DNA of 64,000 nt from Candidatus Latescibacterota bacterium (GTDB lineage: Bacteria > JAAXHH01). Location: positions 29,780 through 93,779 of the forward strand of contig JAAXHH010000148.1 of NCBI GenBank assembly GCA_012270975.1, read 5' to 3'. The notes under the pieces are model-generated. The model had not been told where the DNA came from, made no database searches, and saw only the letters and a list, made by a program, of their open reading frames with translations. Shown here in pieces: positions 51,412 through 60,766 of the stretch (positions are counted from its first letter, which is position 1; the number at the start of each line of letters is the position of its first letter). The translations under genes were made by a program, and so were the position numbers.

Positions 51412-52052
51412 CGTCCCCGCGCCTCCTCATGCGTGGCGCCGGTTGGTTTTAACCGCGCCTCCTCATATGTCCGACCGGGTCCGGTTTCCATGTGCCGGAC
51501 CAGGTCCGGGAAGAACCGCAGGAACTGCGCTTCCATTTCTCCGTAGTTCGCTTCGAGTTCCTCCACCGAACCCACCAGCGTGTTGGGCTTCCGCACGCGC
51601 ATGGACAGGCCGTCCAGCGCCCGGCCGATCCCGGAAACCTCCCTGTAGCCCCGTAGCCAGTCGTGTTTCACCATGTGCTGGATCACCCGCGACAGGACCG
51701 GCGGCATTTCACCCCGGTAGTCGCGCAGGGATCCATAGGTCCGGTCGATGAACGCGGAAAGCGGCTCGTCCGAAAAGTGCGGCCAGTTGCGCGCGAGAAA
51801 ATGGTCGTAGCAGATATCGACGATGATCCCGGCGAACCGGCGGCGGGAGGGACTGATGAGCGCCTTGCTCTCGCGGACCACGTCGTGGCCGTCGGTATAG
51901 CGGTCCACGGCCACATGGCTTAGCATGCCCCGCATGACGGCGCCGTTGTACGGTTGCCGGTCCACGGGTCCCCGGACGAAATCCGCCATCAGGTTCCCCA
52001 CGCGGGATTCAGGCGTATCTTCGGCGAAATACAGATGGGCCAAGTAGTTCAT
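51408..52052 (-). CDS. acpH: acyl carrier protein phosphodiesterase family (AcpH-like, DUF479)
   Basis: 214 aa from ATG 52052. MNYLAHLYFAEDTPESRVGNLMADFV is the family start, and HVAVDRYTDGHD and ICYDHFLARNWPHFSD carry the HD-type metal residues. AcpH removes phosphopantetheine from acyl carrier protein. It is coupled to the sarcosine-oxidase-like gene and lies 19 bases after the hydrolase-OsmC gene. Confidence 0.84.
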   Translation of the reverse strand: MNYLAHLYFAEDTPESRVGNLMADFVRGPVDRQPYNGAVMRGMLSHVAVDRYTDGHDVVRESKALISPSRRRFAGIIVDICYDHFLARNWPHFSDEPLSAFIDRTYGSLRDYRGEMPPVLSRVIQHMVKHDWLRGYREVSGIGRALDGLSMRVRKPNTLVGSVEELEANYGEMEAQFLRFFPDLVRHMETGPGRTYEEARLKPTGATHEEARGR

Positions 52053-52071
52053 GAGTCGTAGAGCCGTGAGC

Positions 52072-53295
52072 TTACGGTTCGTGGAGCCGGGTCTCCACCA
52101 GGATCTCCGAATGGAGCGTCCTGTGCACGGGACAACGGTTGGCGATTTCGAGCAGGCGCGCCTGCTGTTCACCGGTCAGGTCGCCGATCAGTTCAATGTT
52201 GCGCTCGATGCGGTCCACCTTCCCCTCGGTGGTCTCGCAGGTTTCGCACTGGCTGGCGTGGACCTTCGCGTGAGTGAGCCGGACGACGATCTCCTCCAGC
52301 GGCCAGGATTTCCGATCGGCGTACATCCGCAGCGTGATGGACGTGCAGGAACCCAGCGCCCCGAGCAGCAGGTCGTAGGGCGTCCCGCCGCGGTCCGTTC
52401 CCCCTACCGATTCGGGTTCATCCACGGTCAGGTGGTGGCCCGAGGCCACGACCTCGGTATAGTAGTGTTCCCGGCCCGTGCGCACCACCACCTGGCTTCC
52501 CGCTGCTTCCGGATCGCCGTCCGCCGCGGCGGGCACGTCCAGGTACCGCGTCGCCCACGCCGCGGCGGCCCGGCCCACGTAGAAGGCATCGGCCTCGTTG
52601 GACAGCAGGTGGTCCGCCTTGTCGAGGGAGAGGAAGCTCTTGGGATGCATGGCGGCCTGGAAGATCCGGGCGGCGTTCTCGATCCCGACCGTCTGGTCGA
52701 TGGGCGAGTGGCACACCAGCAGGGCGCGGCGCAACCCACGGATCGTCTCTTCCATCCGCGTCTCTTCCAGGTCTTCCAGGAACTGCTTCTTGATCAGGAA
52801 GGAACGGCCGGCGAGCGTGACGGTCGCCTGGCCGGACTGTTCGATGGTCTCCCGGGCGTCGCCGATCAGGTGGGCCACGTGCTTCGGATCGGCCGGCGCA
52901 CCGATGGTCACGACCGCCTTGCAGGAAGGAATGGACCCCGCCGCCTTGAGCACGGCCGCGCCGCCGAGGGAGTGCCCGATCAGGACCCTGGGCGCCTCGT
53001 GGTGGGACGCGAGATACCTCGCCGCGGCGACCAGGTCGTCCACGTTGGACGCGAAGCCGGTATCGGAAAAGTTCCCTTCGCTGTCGCCCAGCCCGGTGAA
53101 GTCGAACTGCAGCACGGCCATGCCGTGGTCGGACATCTCCTGGCTGATGCGCCGTACGGCGTTCAGGTTCCGGTTGCAGGTGAAACAGTGGGCGAAGAGG
53201 GCGTAGGCGACCGGCCTGCCGTCGGGCGGCAGGCTGAGCCGCGCGGCAAGCTGGTCGCCGTGGTCATTGGGAAAGCTGAGCGTCTGAACGGGCAT
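52072..53295 (-). CDS. alpha/beta hydrolase fused to OsmC domain
   Basis: 407 aa. Residues 1-255 are an alpha/beta hydrolase: GHSLGGAA holds the nucleophile Ser, with Asp in [10 protein letters not shown] and His in KADHLLSN. Residues 270-407 are an OsmC/YhfA domain with [14 protein letters not shown] and CPVHRTL containing the peroxidatic cysteines. This bifunctional architecture occurs in many bacteria, so the fusion is not new. It probably handles organic hydroperoxides together with an esterase step. Confidence 0.88.
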   Translation of the reverse strand: MPVQTLSFPNDHGDQLAARLSLPPDGRPVAYALFAHCFTCNRNLNAVRRISQEMSDHGMAVLQFDFTGLGDSEGNFSDTGFASNVDDLVAAARYLASHHEAPRVLIGHSLGGAAVLKAAGSIPSCKAVVTIGAPADPKHVAHLIGDARETIEQSGQATVTLAGRSFLIKKQFLEDLEETRMEETIRGLRRALLVCHSPIDQTVGIENAARIFQAAMHPKSFLSLDKADHLLSNEADAFYVGRAAAAWATRYLDVPAAADGDPEAAGSQVVVRTGREHYYTEVVASGHHLTVDEPESVGGTDRGGTPYDLLLGALGSCTSITLRMYADRKSWPLEEIVVRLTHAKVHASQCETCETTEGKVDRIERNIELIGDLTGEQQARLLEIANRCPVHRTLHSEILVETRLHEP

Positions 53296-53334
53296 GGGAG
53301 TCCCCGGTCCGCCTGGTCCGCGTTTGACCCGTTC

Positions 53335-56187
53335 CTACTCCAGCTGGCTGGTTTCGTCCGACAGGCGGCGCAGGACATTCTCCAGCTGCTGCAGCGAAGC
53401 CCCGTAACCGGACCAGTCGCCGGTCTGCAGGTAGTTCTGCGCGTCGTCGAAATGGGATACCGCCCGTTCAGCCAGTTCGTTCAACGTGGCACGGCGTGTC
53501 TCGATGACCTCCCGGCCGTCGACGATCGTCGTGGTCTGCCGGGCCAGCGTGCCCTCGTCGAAGGCGAATATGGACGCCAGGGCCTGGTCGAGGGTCTCCC
53601 GCATGGCGATGCGGTTGCCATAGGCGACGATCACGCGCTTGAGTTCGGGCAGGCCGCCCCGGGTGGACCGCTGCCTCAGGTACAGGGGCTCGATGTAGAG
53701 CAGGGATTCCTGGATCGGCACGACGATGATGTCGCCGCGGATCACCTGGGAGCCCTCCTGGTTCCAGAGGGTGAGCTCCTTCGCGATGTCGGCGTCCTGG
53801 GTGATCCTGGCCTCGATCTGCATGGGGCCGTAGACCAGTTCCTGCTTCGGGAAGTTGTAGACCTTGATGCGGCCGTAGAGCGGCGCGTCGCAGTGGGCGG
53901 CCATCCAGCCGATCATGTTCTCCTTGTTGGCCGGCGTGAAGGGCAGCAGGAGGAGCATTTCCTCCTTCTCCATCAGGGCCGTCTTCATCACGGCGTAGTA
54001 CGGGTACACCTGCTGTTCCTGCTCCGCGTACACCTGTTGGGGCACTGCCCACATGTCTTCCTTGTTGTAGAACACCTGGGGATTGCGCATGTGGTAGATA
54101 CGGTACATGGCCGCCTGGATGGCGAAGAGGTCGCGGGGATAGCGGATGTGGTCGCGCAGCGTCTGCGGCATTTCGCTCAACGGCCTGAACAGCGTGGGGA
54201 AGATCTTCTGGTACGTCAGCACCATCGGGTCTTCTTCGTCCACGAGGTAGAAATCGGTCTCGCCCGAATAGGCGTCGATGACCACCTTCACCGAGTTGCG
54301 GATGTAGTTGATGTTCTGCAGCGTGGGCTGGTTCTGTACGAACCTGCGCTGCGGCGGCTGGTTCAGCCCGGGAATGTCCGATTGCGGCCCGGTGCCCAGG
54401 TCGCCCGTGTCCGGCATCTGCAGGAGCCCGCTGAAGCGTTGCGAATAGGGATAGGAACCCGTGGTCGTGTAGGCGTCGATCATCCAGTACAGCTTGCCGT
54501 CGGCGATGACCAGGTAGGGATCGTGGTCATAGTCCAGGAAAGGCGCGATGTTCTCCATCCTGCTCTGCAGCTGACGGTAGAACATGACCTGGCTCTCGTC
54601 GGTGATGAGCGGACTGATGACGAAATTGACCTCGCTGAAATACCGGGCAAAGGCCAGGCGTCGGAAATAGGAGCTGAGTTCCACCCCGCCGTCGTCCTGG
54701 TACCGGCTGAACTTGTTCTCATCGCCCTCCGGATAGTCGAACTCCTCCTGCGTGGTCTTCACCACCGCGTAGGCGTCCATGTTCTCGCCGAAATACAGTT
54801 CCGGCCGGCGAATGGTGAGGTCGTCGCTGATGGAAACGGGTGGAATGTCCTTGACGAAGAGGTCCGGCAGTCCCTCGGGCGTGGCGGTGTTCACCGGACT
54901 CAGGCACAGCCCGTAACCGTGGGTGTAGAAGAGATGCCGGTTCTGCCAGGTCGGCGAAGGAAGCTGGGCGTAGGACAACTCCCGGGCGGCCAGCATGACC
55001 TGGCGGTACTCCCCGTCGATGATATACCGGTCCTCGTCCACGTTCGAGAAATCGTAGTAGGTCCGGATCTCCTGGAGCTGCTGGTAGGTCCGGCGCAGCG
55101 GACGCTTGTCCTGGATCTTCAGGTTGTTAATGGTCGTGATGTTGGTCTGTATATCCCCGGCCGACAGGTTCTCCTGGATCTGGAAGGGCACCTCGTCGAC
55201 GCTTTCCAGTCCGTAGCCCTTCAGCGTGTAGTCTATGCTGTGCTGGATATAGGGCGCCTCCCGGTCGTACTCGTTCGGCGCAACCACGAAGTACTGAACG
55301 AGTCCGGGGTACACCGAACCGACGATCAGGGAAGAGGCGATCATGCCGCCGATGGCGATGAACGGCAGGTTGCGGCGCTGGGAACGGAGCGTCATCAGGA
55401 ACAGACCGGCGCAGGCAATGGCCACGAAGAGCAGGATCCACAGCGCGTGCATCCGGGCGTGCAGATCGGTGTACCCCGCGCCGAAGGCGAATCCCGATTC
55501 GGAAAACAGCAGGCGGTACATGTCGAGCCGGTAGCCCCAGGCCATGAGCAGGAAGACGATGGCGCCCAGGACGCAGATGTGATTACGGGCGTACGACCGG
55601 ATCTGTATGCCGCGCTCTTCGATAGTCACGGCGCCCCTGTAGAGATAGTAGAGGGTGACCGCGATGGCCGAGGCCACGACGAGGAGCAGCAGCCAGAACC
55701 GGACGAAATGCCAGATCGGCAGCGAGAAGACGAAGAACCCGATGTCGAGATTGAAGATCGGATCCGTGGCCCCGAAGGCCTCCTGGTTGAAGTACCGGAG
55801 CATGCCGTCCCAGTTGGCCAGGCCGATCAGCCCCATGATGGCGGATATGACCAGGACGCCGATGATCGTCACGACCTCGATCAGCTTCGACGAAGAAAAC
55901 AGCTGCTCGAGTTCCGACATTTCCTCGTTGAACAGGTGCAACTCGGTAAGGCGCGTGGAGAAGTACCGCGCCAGGTAGATGTTCACCCCGAGACCGACCA
56001 GTGCGACCAGGCCGAAGACCAGTCCCGTGACGAACTTGGCGATGATCGTCGTCCAGAACACGTCGTCGAAACCCAGTTGACCGAACCAGAGCATTTCGAC
56101 GAAGATACTGGCCCAGAATCCACTAAGGATCCACGCGGCCAGCGCGGCGATGACTACGATGAACAGCAATGATCGGAATCTACTCAA
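53335..56187 (-). CDS. UPF0182 family membrane protein
   Basis: 950 aa of typical family length. TTG start at 56187, with AAGGAG at the proper distance. About seven N-terminal membrane segments (first: SLLFIVVIAALAAWILSG) are followed by a large soluble region with the conserved blocks YTTTGSYPYS, NQPTLQNINYIRNSVKVVID and LLLPFTPANKENMIGW. COG1615 proteins are widespread but uncharacterised. Upstream, a 150-base gap separates it from the kinase gene. Confidence 0.88.
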   Translation of the reverse strand: MSRFRSLLFIVVIAALAAWILSGFWASIFVEMLWFGQLGFDDVFWTTIIAKFVTGLVFGLVALVGLGVNIYLARYFSTRLTELHLFNEEMSELEQLFSSSKLIEVVTIIGVLVISAIMGLIGLANWDGMLRYFNQEAFGATDPIFNLDIGFFVFSLPIWHFVRFWLLLLVVASAIAVTLYYLYRGAVTIEERGIQIRSYARNHICVLGAIVFLLMAWGYRLDMYRLLFSESGFAFGAGYTDLHARMHALWILLFVAIACAGLFLMTLRSQRRNLPFIAIGGMIASSLIVGSVYPGLVQYFVVAPNEYDREAPYIQHSIDYTLKGYGLESVDEVPFQIQENLSAGDIQTNITTINNLKIQDKRPLRRTYQQLQEIRTYYDFSNVDEDRYIIDGEYRQVMLAARELSYAQLPSPTWQNRHLFYTHGYGLCLSPVNTATPEGLPDLFVKDIPPVSISDDLTIRRPELYFGENMDAYAVVKTTQEEFDYPEGDENKFSRYQDDGGVELSSYFRRLAFARYFSEVNFVISPLITDESQVMFYRQLQSRMENIAPFLDYDHDPYLVIADGKLYWMIDAYTTTGSYPYSQRFSGLLQMPDTGDLGTGPQSDIPGLNQPPQRRFVQNQPTLQNINYIRNSVKVVIDAYSGETDFYLVDEEDPMVLTYQKIFPTLFRPLSEMPQTLRDHIRYPRDLFAIQAAMYRIYHMRNPQVFYNKEDMWAVPQQVYAEQEQQVYPYYAVMKTALMEKEEMLLLLPFTPANKENMIGWMAAHCDAPLYGRIKVYNFPKQELVYGPMQIEARITQDADIAKELTLWNQEGSQVIRGDIIVVPIQESLLYIEPLYLRQRSTRGGLPELKRVIVAYGNRIAMRETLDQALASIFAFDEGTLARQTTTIVDGREVIETRRATLNELAERAVSHFDDAQNYLQTGDWSGYGASLQQLENVLRRLSDETSQLE

Positions 56188-56337
56188 AATATCGCTCCTT
56201 GCCCATTGTGTTGGGGACGCTTCGCGGAATCACAGAACCCCTTTGTCCCCGGATCGGTCCTGCTTTGATTGATTTCGCCGTAGTGTTTTCGTTAGTGTTT
56301 TTCGCTGCCTTAAGTCTCTTTCGATTTTGTCTTCATC

Positions 56338-57315
56338 TCAGACATGCCTCAGTCCGGCCACGGCTATACCGTCGTCCAGCATCATGGGACGGGCGGCCTT
56401 CCGGATTCGGGTCTTGACTCCGTCGTCGGTGATGTAATCCACCTGGTTGATCCCGTCTATGCGGAAAAGCATTTCGAGGCCGGCCTGCCGGAGGGCCGTC
56501 GTTTCCGTGTCTTCCGGCAACTGCCCGCCCATGCCACCGGCATACGCGTTCCAGATCCGGTCCGCGGCGTCGAAGATCCCGTCCGCGATCCGTGGATTGT
56601 TGTACGCGTGCAGCAGGTAGTGGGCCAGGATGAAGCCCGCGTCCTGGGCTGGGTGCCCGTAGTTGACGAATTCCAGGTCGAAGGTATGGACCCGATCCTC
56701 CGCGGCGATGACGCTGGCCGTCCAGAAATCGCCGTGGAGCAGCGCCTGTTTCGCCTCCGTGAACGTCTCGGCCAACCGGCGCGCGACGCGGTTCAACTCC
56801 GGATCTTCGACGAAATAGAAACAATACTCGTACCTGAGGCCCTGCATGGCCTCGTTGTCGAACCGCTCGCGCAACGCCGGGTCGTCCCAGGTCTGCCGGT
56901 GCAGGGTCGAGAGGAACCCGCCGAGCTTGTCCGCCACGGCCAGGTCGACGTGTCCCTGCTCCAAATCGGTTTCCAGGGATGGACGCTTTCCAAGGTCCGA
57001 CATGACCAGGATGCGATGCGTGTCATCGAAATGCAGTACGGACGGGACGGTTCCCGCGGGGAACAGGCCATCCAGTACCCGGAGGCCCTCCGTTTCGAAA
57101 ACGATCCGGTCGGTGGTGACCTTGAGATCAGGGAAAAGCCGCAACGCGTCCAGCGCCTGTTTCACCACGACCGACCGGTCGCCGGCGGAGACCCGCAGCA
57201 CGGTGTTCAGAAACCCGCCGCCCAGTTCTTCCACCGTGCAGGATCCGTCAGGCGGCAGGGACAAAAGTTGTCTTGTGTGTACGTACTCCGCTACATTATC
57301 TTTGTCGATGTTCAT
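56338..57315 (-). CDS. APH-family phosphotransferase, methylthioribose-kinase-like
   Basis: 325 aa from ATG 57315; the longer in-frame extension to 57630 would overlap the divergent gene and lacks support. RLLSLPPDG through VVVKQAL (nucleotide-binding Lys), then LLHGDFWTASV (catalytic HGD) and FDLEFVNYGH (metal-binding DxE/D) fit kinases of the MtnK/choline kinase group. The Asn of the usual HGDLHxxN is Ser here. Substrate unknown. Confidence 0.83.
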   Translation of the reverse strand: MNIDKDNVAEYVHTRQLLSLPPDGSCTVEELGGGFLNTVLRVSAGDRSVVVKQALDALRLFPDLKVTTDRIVFETEGLRVLDGLFPAGTVPSVLHFDDTHRILVMSDLGKRPSLETDLEQGHVDLAVADKLGGFLSTLHRQTWDDPALRERFDNEAMQGLRYEYCFYFVEDPELNRVARRLAETFTEAKQALLHGDFWTASVIAAEDRVHTFDLEFVNYGHPAQDAGFILAHYLLHAYNNPRIADGIFDAADRIWNAYAGGMGGQLPEDTETTALRQAGLEMLFRIDGINQVDYITDDGVKTRIRKAARPMMLDDGIAVAGLRHV

Positions 57316-57360
57316 GACCAAAGTGGCGTCACCACTGCGCGATCCCCGTCGCGCCAAGCC

Positions 57361-58125
57361 ATGCCCTTCCGGCCAATGACTCCGTATCCGTCCACCGCAC
57401 TCGTCCTGCTGGCAAAGTATCCCGAACCAGGCAGCGTCAAGACCCGGCTGGTCCTGGGTACGGCGGAGAACGGCTACGCCGGCCTCAAGGACATCCGCGA
57501 CCGGTCGGGCCGGGCTATCGGCCGGGACGAAGCAAACCGCCTGGCGGCCGAAATGTACCGCGCGTTCCTGGTGGATCGGTTCGCGGCACACCGGGGACGG
57601 GACTACGACCTCTGGCTGGCCACCTCCCAACCTGATTATGCCGAGGCCTTTCGTTCGATCACCGGGCCGGATGTCAAGTACCGGTTCGTATCCGGCGCCA
57701 ATCTGGGCGAGATGATGCTTGGAATCTTCGAGGATCTGCTCGGACGATACACGTACGTGCTGATCTCGGGCAGCGACATGCCGCGCCTGGACGAAACGGT
57801 CGTCGAGGGGGTCCGCGCGTCCCTCTCATCCCACGATATTGTGCTTGTCCCGGCCCAGGACGGCGCGTACAATCTAATCGGCATGCGCAGGCCGCACAGG
57901 ATATTCGATATATCGCGCTGGAGTTCGGGATCGGAACTCGAGGAGACCGTCGCCCTGCTTCGGCAACGTCGAATCACCCACGAGGTGCTCGACGAATACC
58001 GTTTGCTGGACATCGATACGATCGAAGACCTGGTGCAGTTGATGCGCGGTCCCGAAACCGTGGAAGCGCCGGAAACCAATGCCTTTCTGACGGCGCTCGA
58101 CGAACGACTGGACTTCGCGGACTGA
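57361..58125 (+). CDS. DUF2064/TIGR04282-type glycosyl/nucleotidyltransferase
   Basis: 254 aa; ATG 57361 or 57376 are both possible. LVLLAKYPEPGSVKTRL is the nucleotide-binding start of the CofC-like GT-A fold, VLISGSDMPRL supplies the metal-binding Asp, and the C-terminal region DIVLVPAQDGAYNLIGMRR completes the DUF2064 pattern. It lies divergent from the kinase with a 45-base gap. Function within the family is mostly unknown. Confidence 0.83.
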   Translation: MPFRPMTPYPSTALVLLAKYPEPGSVKTRLVLGTAENGYAGLKDIRDRSGRAIGRDEANRLAAEMYRAFLVDRFAAHRGRDYDLWLATSQPDYAEAFRSITGPDVKYRFVSGANLGEMMLGIFEDLLGRYTYVLISGSDMPRLDETVVEGVRASLSSHDIVLVPAQDGAYNLIGMRRPHRIFDISRWSSGSELEETVALLRQRRITHEVLDEYRLLDIDTIEDLVQLMRGPETVEAPETNAFLTALDERLDFAD

Positions 58126-58167
58126 ACCCGCGAATCAACGCCGTATATTAAACCGGGCGGGCTTCGG

Positions 58168-59649
58168 GTGTCAAGGGATTTCACCGGTAAAAGGGTTACC
58201 GTACTGGGTCTCGGCGTGTTCTCCGGCGGGGCCGCTTCGGCAAGGTATTTCGCCGCGCGGGGAGCGGACGTCACCGTCACGGATCTTTTGCCCGAGGAAG
58301 CGCTTCGCAAGTCCGTCGACGCCCTTGCCTGCTGGCCGGTCCGCTACGTGCTCGGGGAGCACCGCGAGGAGGACATCTCCGGCGCGGACCTCGTGGTCGT
58401 CGGACCCGGCGTCCGGGACGACAGTCCGTTCCTGCAACTCGCCCGGGAACGGGGCGTTCCGCTGACCACCGAAACGAACCTGGTTTTCGAGAACTGCCGC
58501 CGCCCGATCATCGGCATCACGGGAAGTAACGGCAAGACAACCACGACCCAACTTATCGGCGCAATGTACCAGGCGGTGGACAGGGAGACGCTGGTAGGCG
58601 GGAACATCGGTCGTGCCGTGCTGAACGAACTGGCGGATTGCGGCGGCGGCGCGGGGTCTGGCGGAGCGGCCGATGGCAGCCCCGTGATACTCGAGCTGTC
58701 CAGCTTCCAGTTGCACCGGCTGGCCTGGGCCCGGAGAAGCCCGGGGCTCGCCGTGGTCACGAACCTGTCGCCCAATCACCTGGACTGGCATGGGACCTTC
58801 GAGGCCTACGAGCAGGCCAAACAGCACATCGTGCGTTTCCAGTCGCCTGAAGACCGAGTCGTACTGAACGCCGACGATGAGCGATTGCGCGGGTGGGCGT
58901 CCCTTAGCCGGGGAAAGTTGGCCTGGTTCAGCATGAAGGACCCCGTCGAAACCGGATGTTACCTGCGGGACGGCCAGGTGGTCTTTCGCGACAGTTCGGG
59001 AGAATGCGATGCGACGGGTGAACGCGGCTCATCAGACGAACGCGATTTAGTGGGCGAATCCGGACTGCCAGGCGAACGTGCCGTGTGTTCGGTGGACGCC
59101 CTCCGGTTGCCGGGATCGCATAACGTGGCCAACCTGCTGACCGCCGTGACGGCCGCGTGCCTTGGCGGGATCCCGGCATCGGTCATCCGATCCGCGGTCG
59201 AGGCATTCCGCGGCGTGGAGCATCGGCTGGAAGAGGTGGCCGTTATCAACGGCGTCGGCTACTATAACGATTCGGCCTGCACCACGCCGGCTTCTACGGT
59301 CACGGCGCTCCGTGCTTTCGACGCACCGGTCGTCCTGATCGCAGGCGGGTACGACAAGGGGACGGCCTTCGACGAAATGGCGTCTGAACTCGTCCGGCGC
59401 GCCAGGGCTGCCGTTTTGATCGGCGCCACGGCGGACGCGATAGAACGCGCAATACGGAAAGACGGGGCGACGCCCGCGCCTGTTGTCGCCCGTGCCGACA
59501 CGCTCGATGAAGCCGTCCGGCAAAGCGCCAGGCTTGCGCGGTCCGGAGACGTGGTGGTGTTGTCGCCCGGCTGTGCCAGCTACGACATGTTCATAAATTT
59601 CGAGGAACGCGGGCAGCGATTCAAAGAAGCCGTGGCCGCGCTGAAGTAG
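58168..59649 (+). CDS. murD: UDP-N-acetylmuramoylalanine-D-glutamate ligase
   Basis: 493 aa with a GTG start, 42 bases after DUF2064. The family blocks are clear: GLGVFSGGAASARYF, GITGSNGKTTTTQL (ATP P-loop), NLSPNHLDWHG, and the third-domain AFRGVEHRLEEV. It adds D-Glu to the peptidoglycan precursor in the cytoplasm. Unusually it stands alone, away from the mur cluster. A loop with Gly/Glu/Ser repeats sits at about residues 268-300 and is absent from most MurD proteins. Confidence 0.9.
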   Translation: MSRDFTGKRVTVLGLGVFSGGAASARYFAARGADVTVTDLLPEEALRKSVDALACWPVRYVLGEHREEDISGADLVVVGPGVRDDSPFLQLARERGVPLTTETNLVFENCRRPIIGITGSNGKTTTTQLIGAMYQAVDRETLVGGNIGRAVLNELADCGGGAGSGGAADGSPVILELSSFQLHRLAWARRSPGLAVVTNLSPNHLDWHGTFEAYEQAKQHIVRFQSPEDRVVLNADDERLRGWASLSRGKLAWFSMKDPVETGCYLRDGQVVFRDSSGECDATGERGSSDERDLVGESGLPGERAVCSVDALRLPGSHNVANLLTAVTAACLGGIPASVIRSAVEAFRGVEHRLEEVAVINGVGYYNDSACTTPASTVTALRAFDAPVVLIAGGYDKGTAFDEMASELVRRARAAVLIGATADAIERAIRKDGATPAPVVARADTLDEAVRQSARLARSGDVVVLSPGCASYDMFINFEERGQRFKEAVAALK

Positions 59650-59786
59650 GTGGCGGCTTCGCATCACATGTACGCTTACGTACGACGTGTTTGGCGATGC
59701 GGCGGTCTAGGGAGATGCGGCGAAGCGATACGGCGAAAGTAGTGCGTACCAGGCAAAGGTAAACGAAGGACTATGGAGGACCTGGC

Positions 59787-60638
59787 ATGGCCATAGAAAC
59801 CGTTGGCGTCATCGGATGTGGACTGATGGGATCGGGCATCACGCAGGTATGTGCCGAGGCAGGGTACCGGACGATCGTCCGCGAGGCGTCCGGCGAGTTG
59901 GTAAGCGAGGGCATCGGACGAATCGAAGGCCTTCTGTCGCGGAATGTGTCCAAGGGGAGGATGACGGAAGACGAGAAGTCGTCCGTGCTCGGGCGCATCG
60001 AAGGTACCACGGAATTCGACGATCTCGCCGATTGCGACTTGGTGATCGAGGCGGTCACCGAGAACCTCGAGACCAAGCAGGAGGTCTTCAGGACGTTGGA
60101 CGGTATCGTGCCGCCTGGGGCCATCCTGGCCAGCAACACGTCATCCATATCCATTACCGAGTTGGCTTCGGCTACGAACCGGCCGCAACAGGTCCTGGGG
60201 CTTCATTTTTTTAATCCCGTGCCCGTCATGAAGCTCATCGAAATGGTCATAGGACTGCAGACCAGCAAGGAAACCGTGGAAACCGCCCGGCAGTTCGGCG
60301 AATCGCTGGGCAAGCAGGTGATCGAGGTCAAGGACACGCCCGGTTTCATCGTCAACTACCTCCTCATTCCCTACCTGCTGGACGCGGTGCGCCTGGTCGA
60401 AACCGGGGTGGCCACTAAGGAGGACATCGACGCGGGCATGGTCCTGGGATGCAGTCATCCGCTCGGTCCGCTCAAGCTGCTCGACTTCATCGGACTGGAC
60501 ACCACGCTGTACATCGCGGAGGTGCTCTACGATGCCTTCCGCACCGACCGGTACGCCGCCCCGCCCCTGCTGCGCCAGATGGTCGCCGCCGGGAGGAACG
60601 GACGCAAGTCCGGCCAGGGGTTCTACACGTACGATTGA
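59787..60638 (+). CDS. 3-hydroxyacyl-CoA (3-hydroxybutyryl-CoA-type) dehydrogenase
   Basis: 283 aa with GGAGG before the ATG. VGVIGCGLMGSGI is the NAD-binding loop, LASNTSSISITELA and GLHFFNPVPVMKLIEMV carry the catalytic His-Glu pair (His of HFFNP, Glu of LIEMV), and the C-terminal helical domain ends GQGFYTYD. Length matches the single-domain butyryl type, acting in butanoate or fatty acid oxidation. Confidence 0.91.
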   Translation: MAIETVGVIGCGLMGSGITQVCAEAGYRTIVREASGELVSEGIGRIEGLLSRNVSKGRMTEDEKSSVLGRIEGTTEFDDLADCDLVIEAVTENLETKQEVFRTLDGIVPPGAILASNTSSISITELASATNRPQQVLGLHFFNPVPVMKLIEMVIGLQTSKETVETARQFGESLGKQVIEVKDTPGFIVNYLLIPYLLDAVRLVETGVATKEDIDAGMVLGCSHPLGPLKLLDFIGLDTTLYIAEVLYDAFRTDRYAAPPLLRQMVAAGRNGRKSGQGFYTYD

Positions 60639-60670
60639 CGCGTGAGATGCCGATTTAGCAGACCAAGACA

Positions 60671-60725
60671 TGTACAATTGTACAATATCCAGTCGCAAGT
60701 GTCAGCTTTGTGAGCACGCTGACAC
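60671..60725. promoter_or_regulatory. palindrome and hairpin before the M24 peptidase gene
   Basis: A perfect 14-bp palindrome TGTACAATTGTACA (60671-60684) is followed by an 8-bp stem GTGTCAGC (60699-60706) / GCTGACAC (60718-60725). They occupy the 128-base gap between hydroxyacyl-CoA dehydrogenase and peptidase genes; the palindrome looks like an operator, the stem like a terminator or folded leader. Confidence 0.55.
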
Positions 60726-60766
60726 AGAGTATCCGACAGTACCGATTCGAAACGAAAGGCATTTGA

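Noticed and set aside
52051..56172. 1373-codon plus-strand frame opposite the UPF0182, hydrolase-OsmC and ACP phosphodiesterase genes
   Set aside because: It spans three minus-strand genes with recognised families; its composition (R, H, V, Q, D rich) is typical of antisense frames in GC-rich genes.
56344..57360. N-terminal extension of the DUF2064 frame over the kinase gene
   Set aside because: Antisense to the APH kinase; the recognised domain begins at 57361.
57316..57630. N-terminal extension of the APH kinase frame to 57630
   Set aside because: Overlaps the divergent DUF2064 gene and has no family signal; the ATG at 57315 precedes the kinase fold directly.
59650..59786. Repeated GATGCGG/GATACGG-like motifs upstream of the hydroxyacyl-CoA dehydrogenase
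   Set aside because: Imperfect and short; expected by chance in this base composition.
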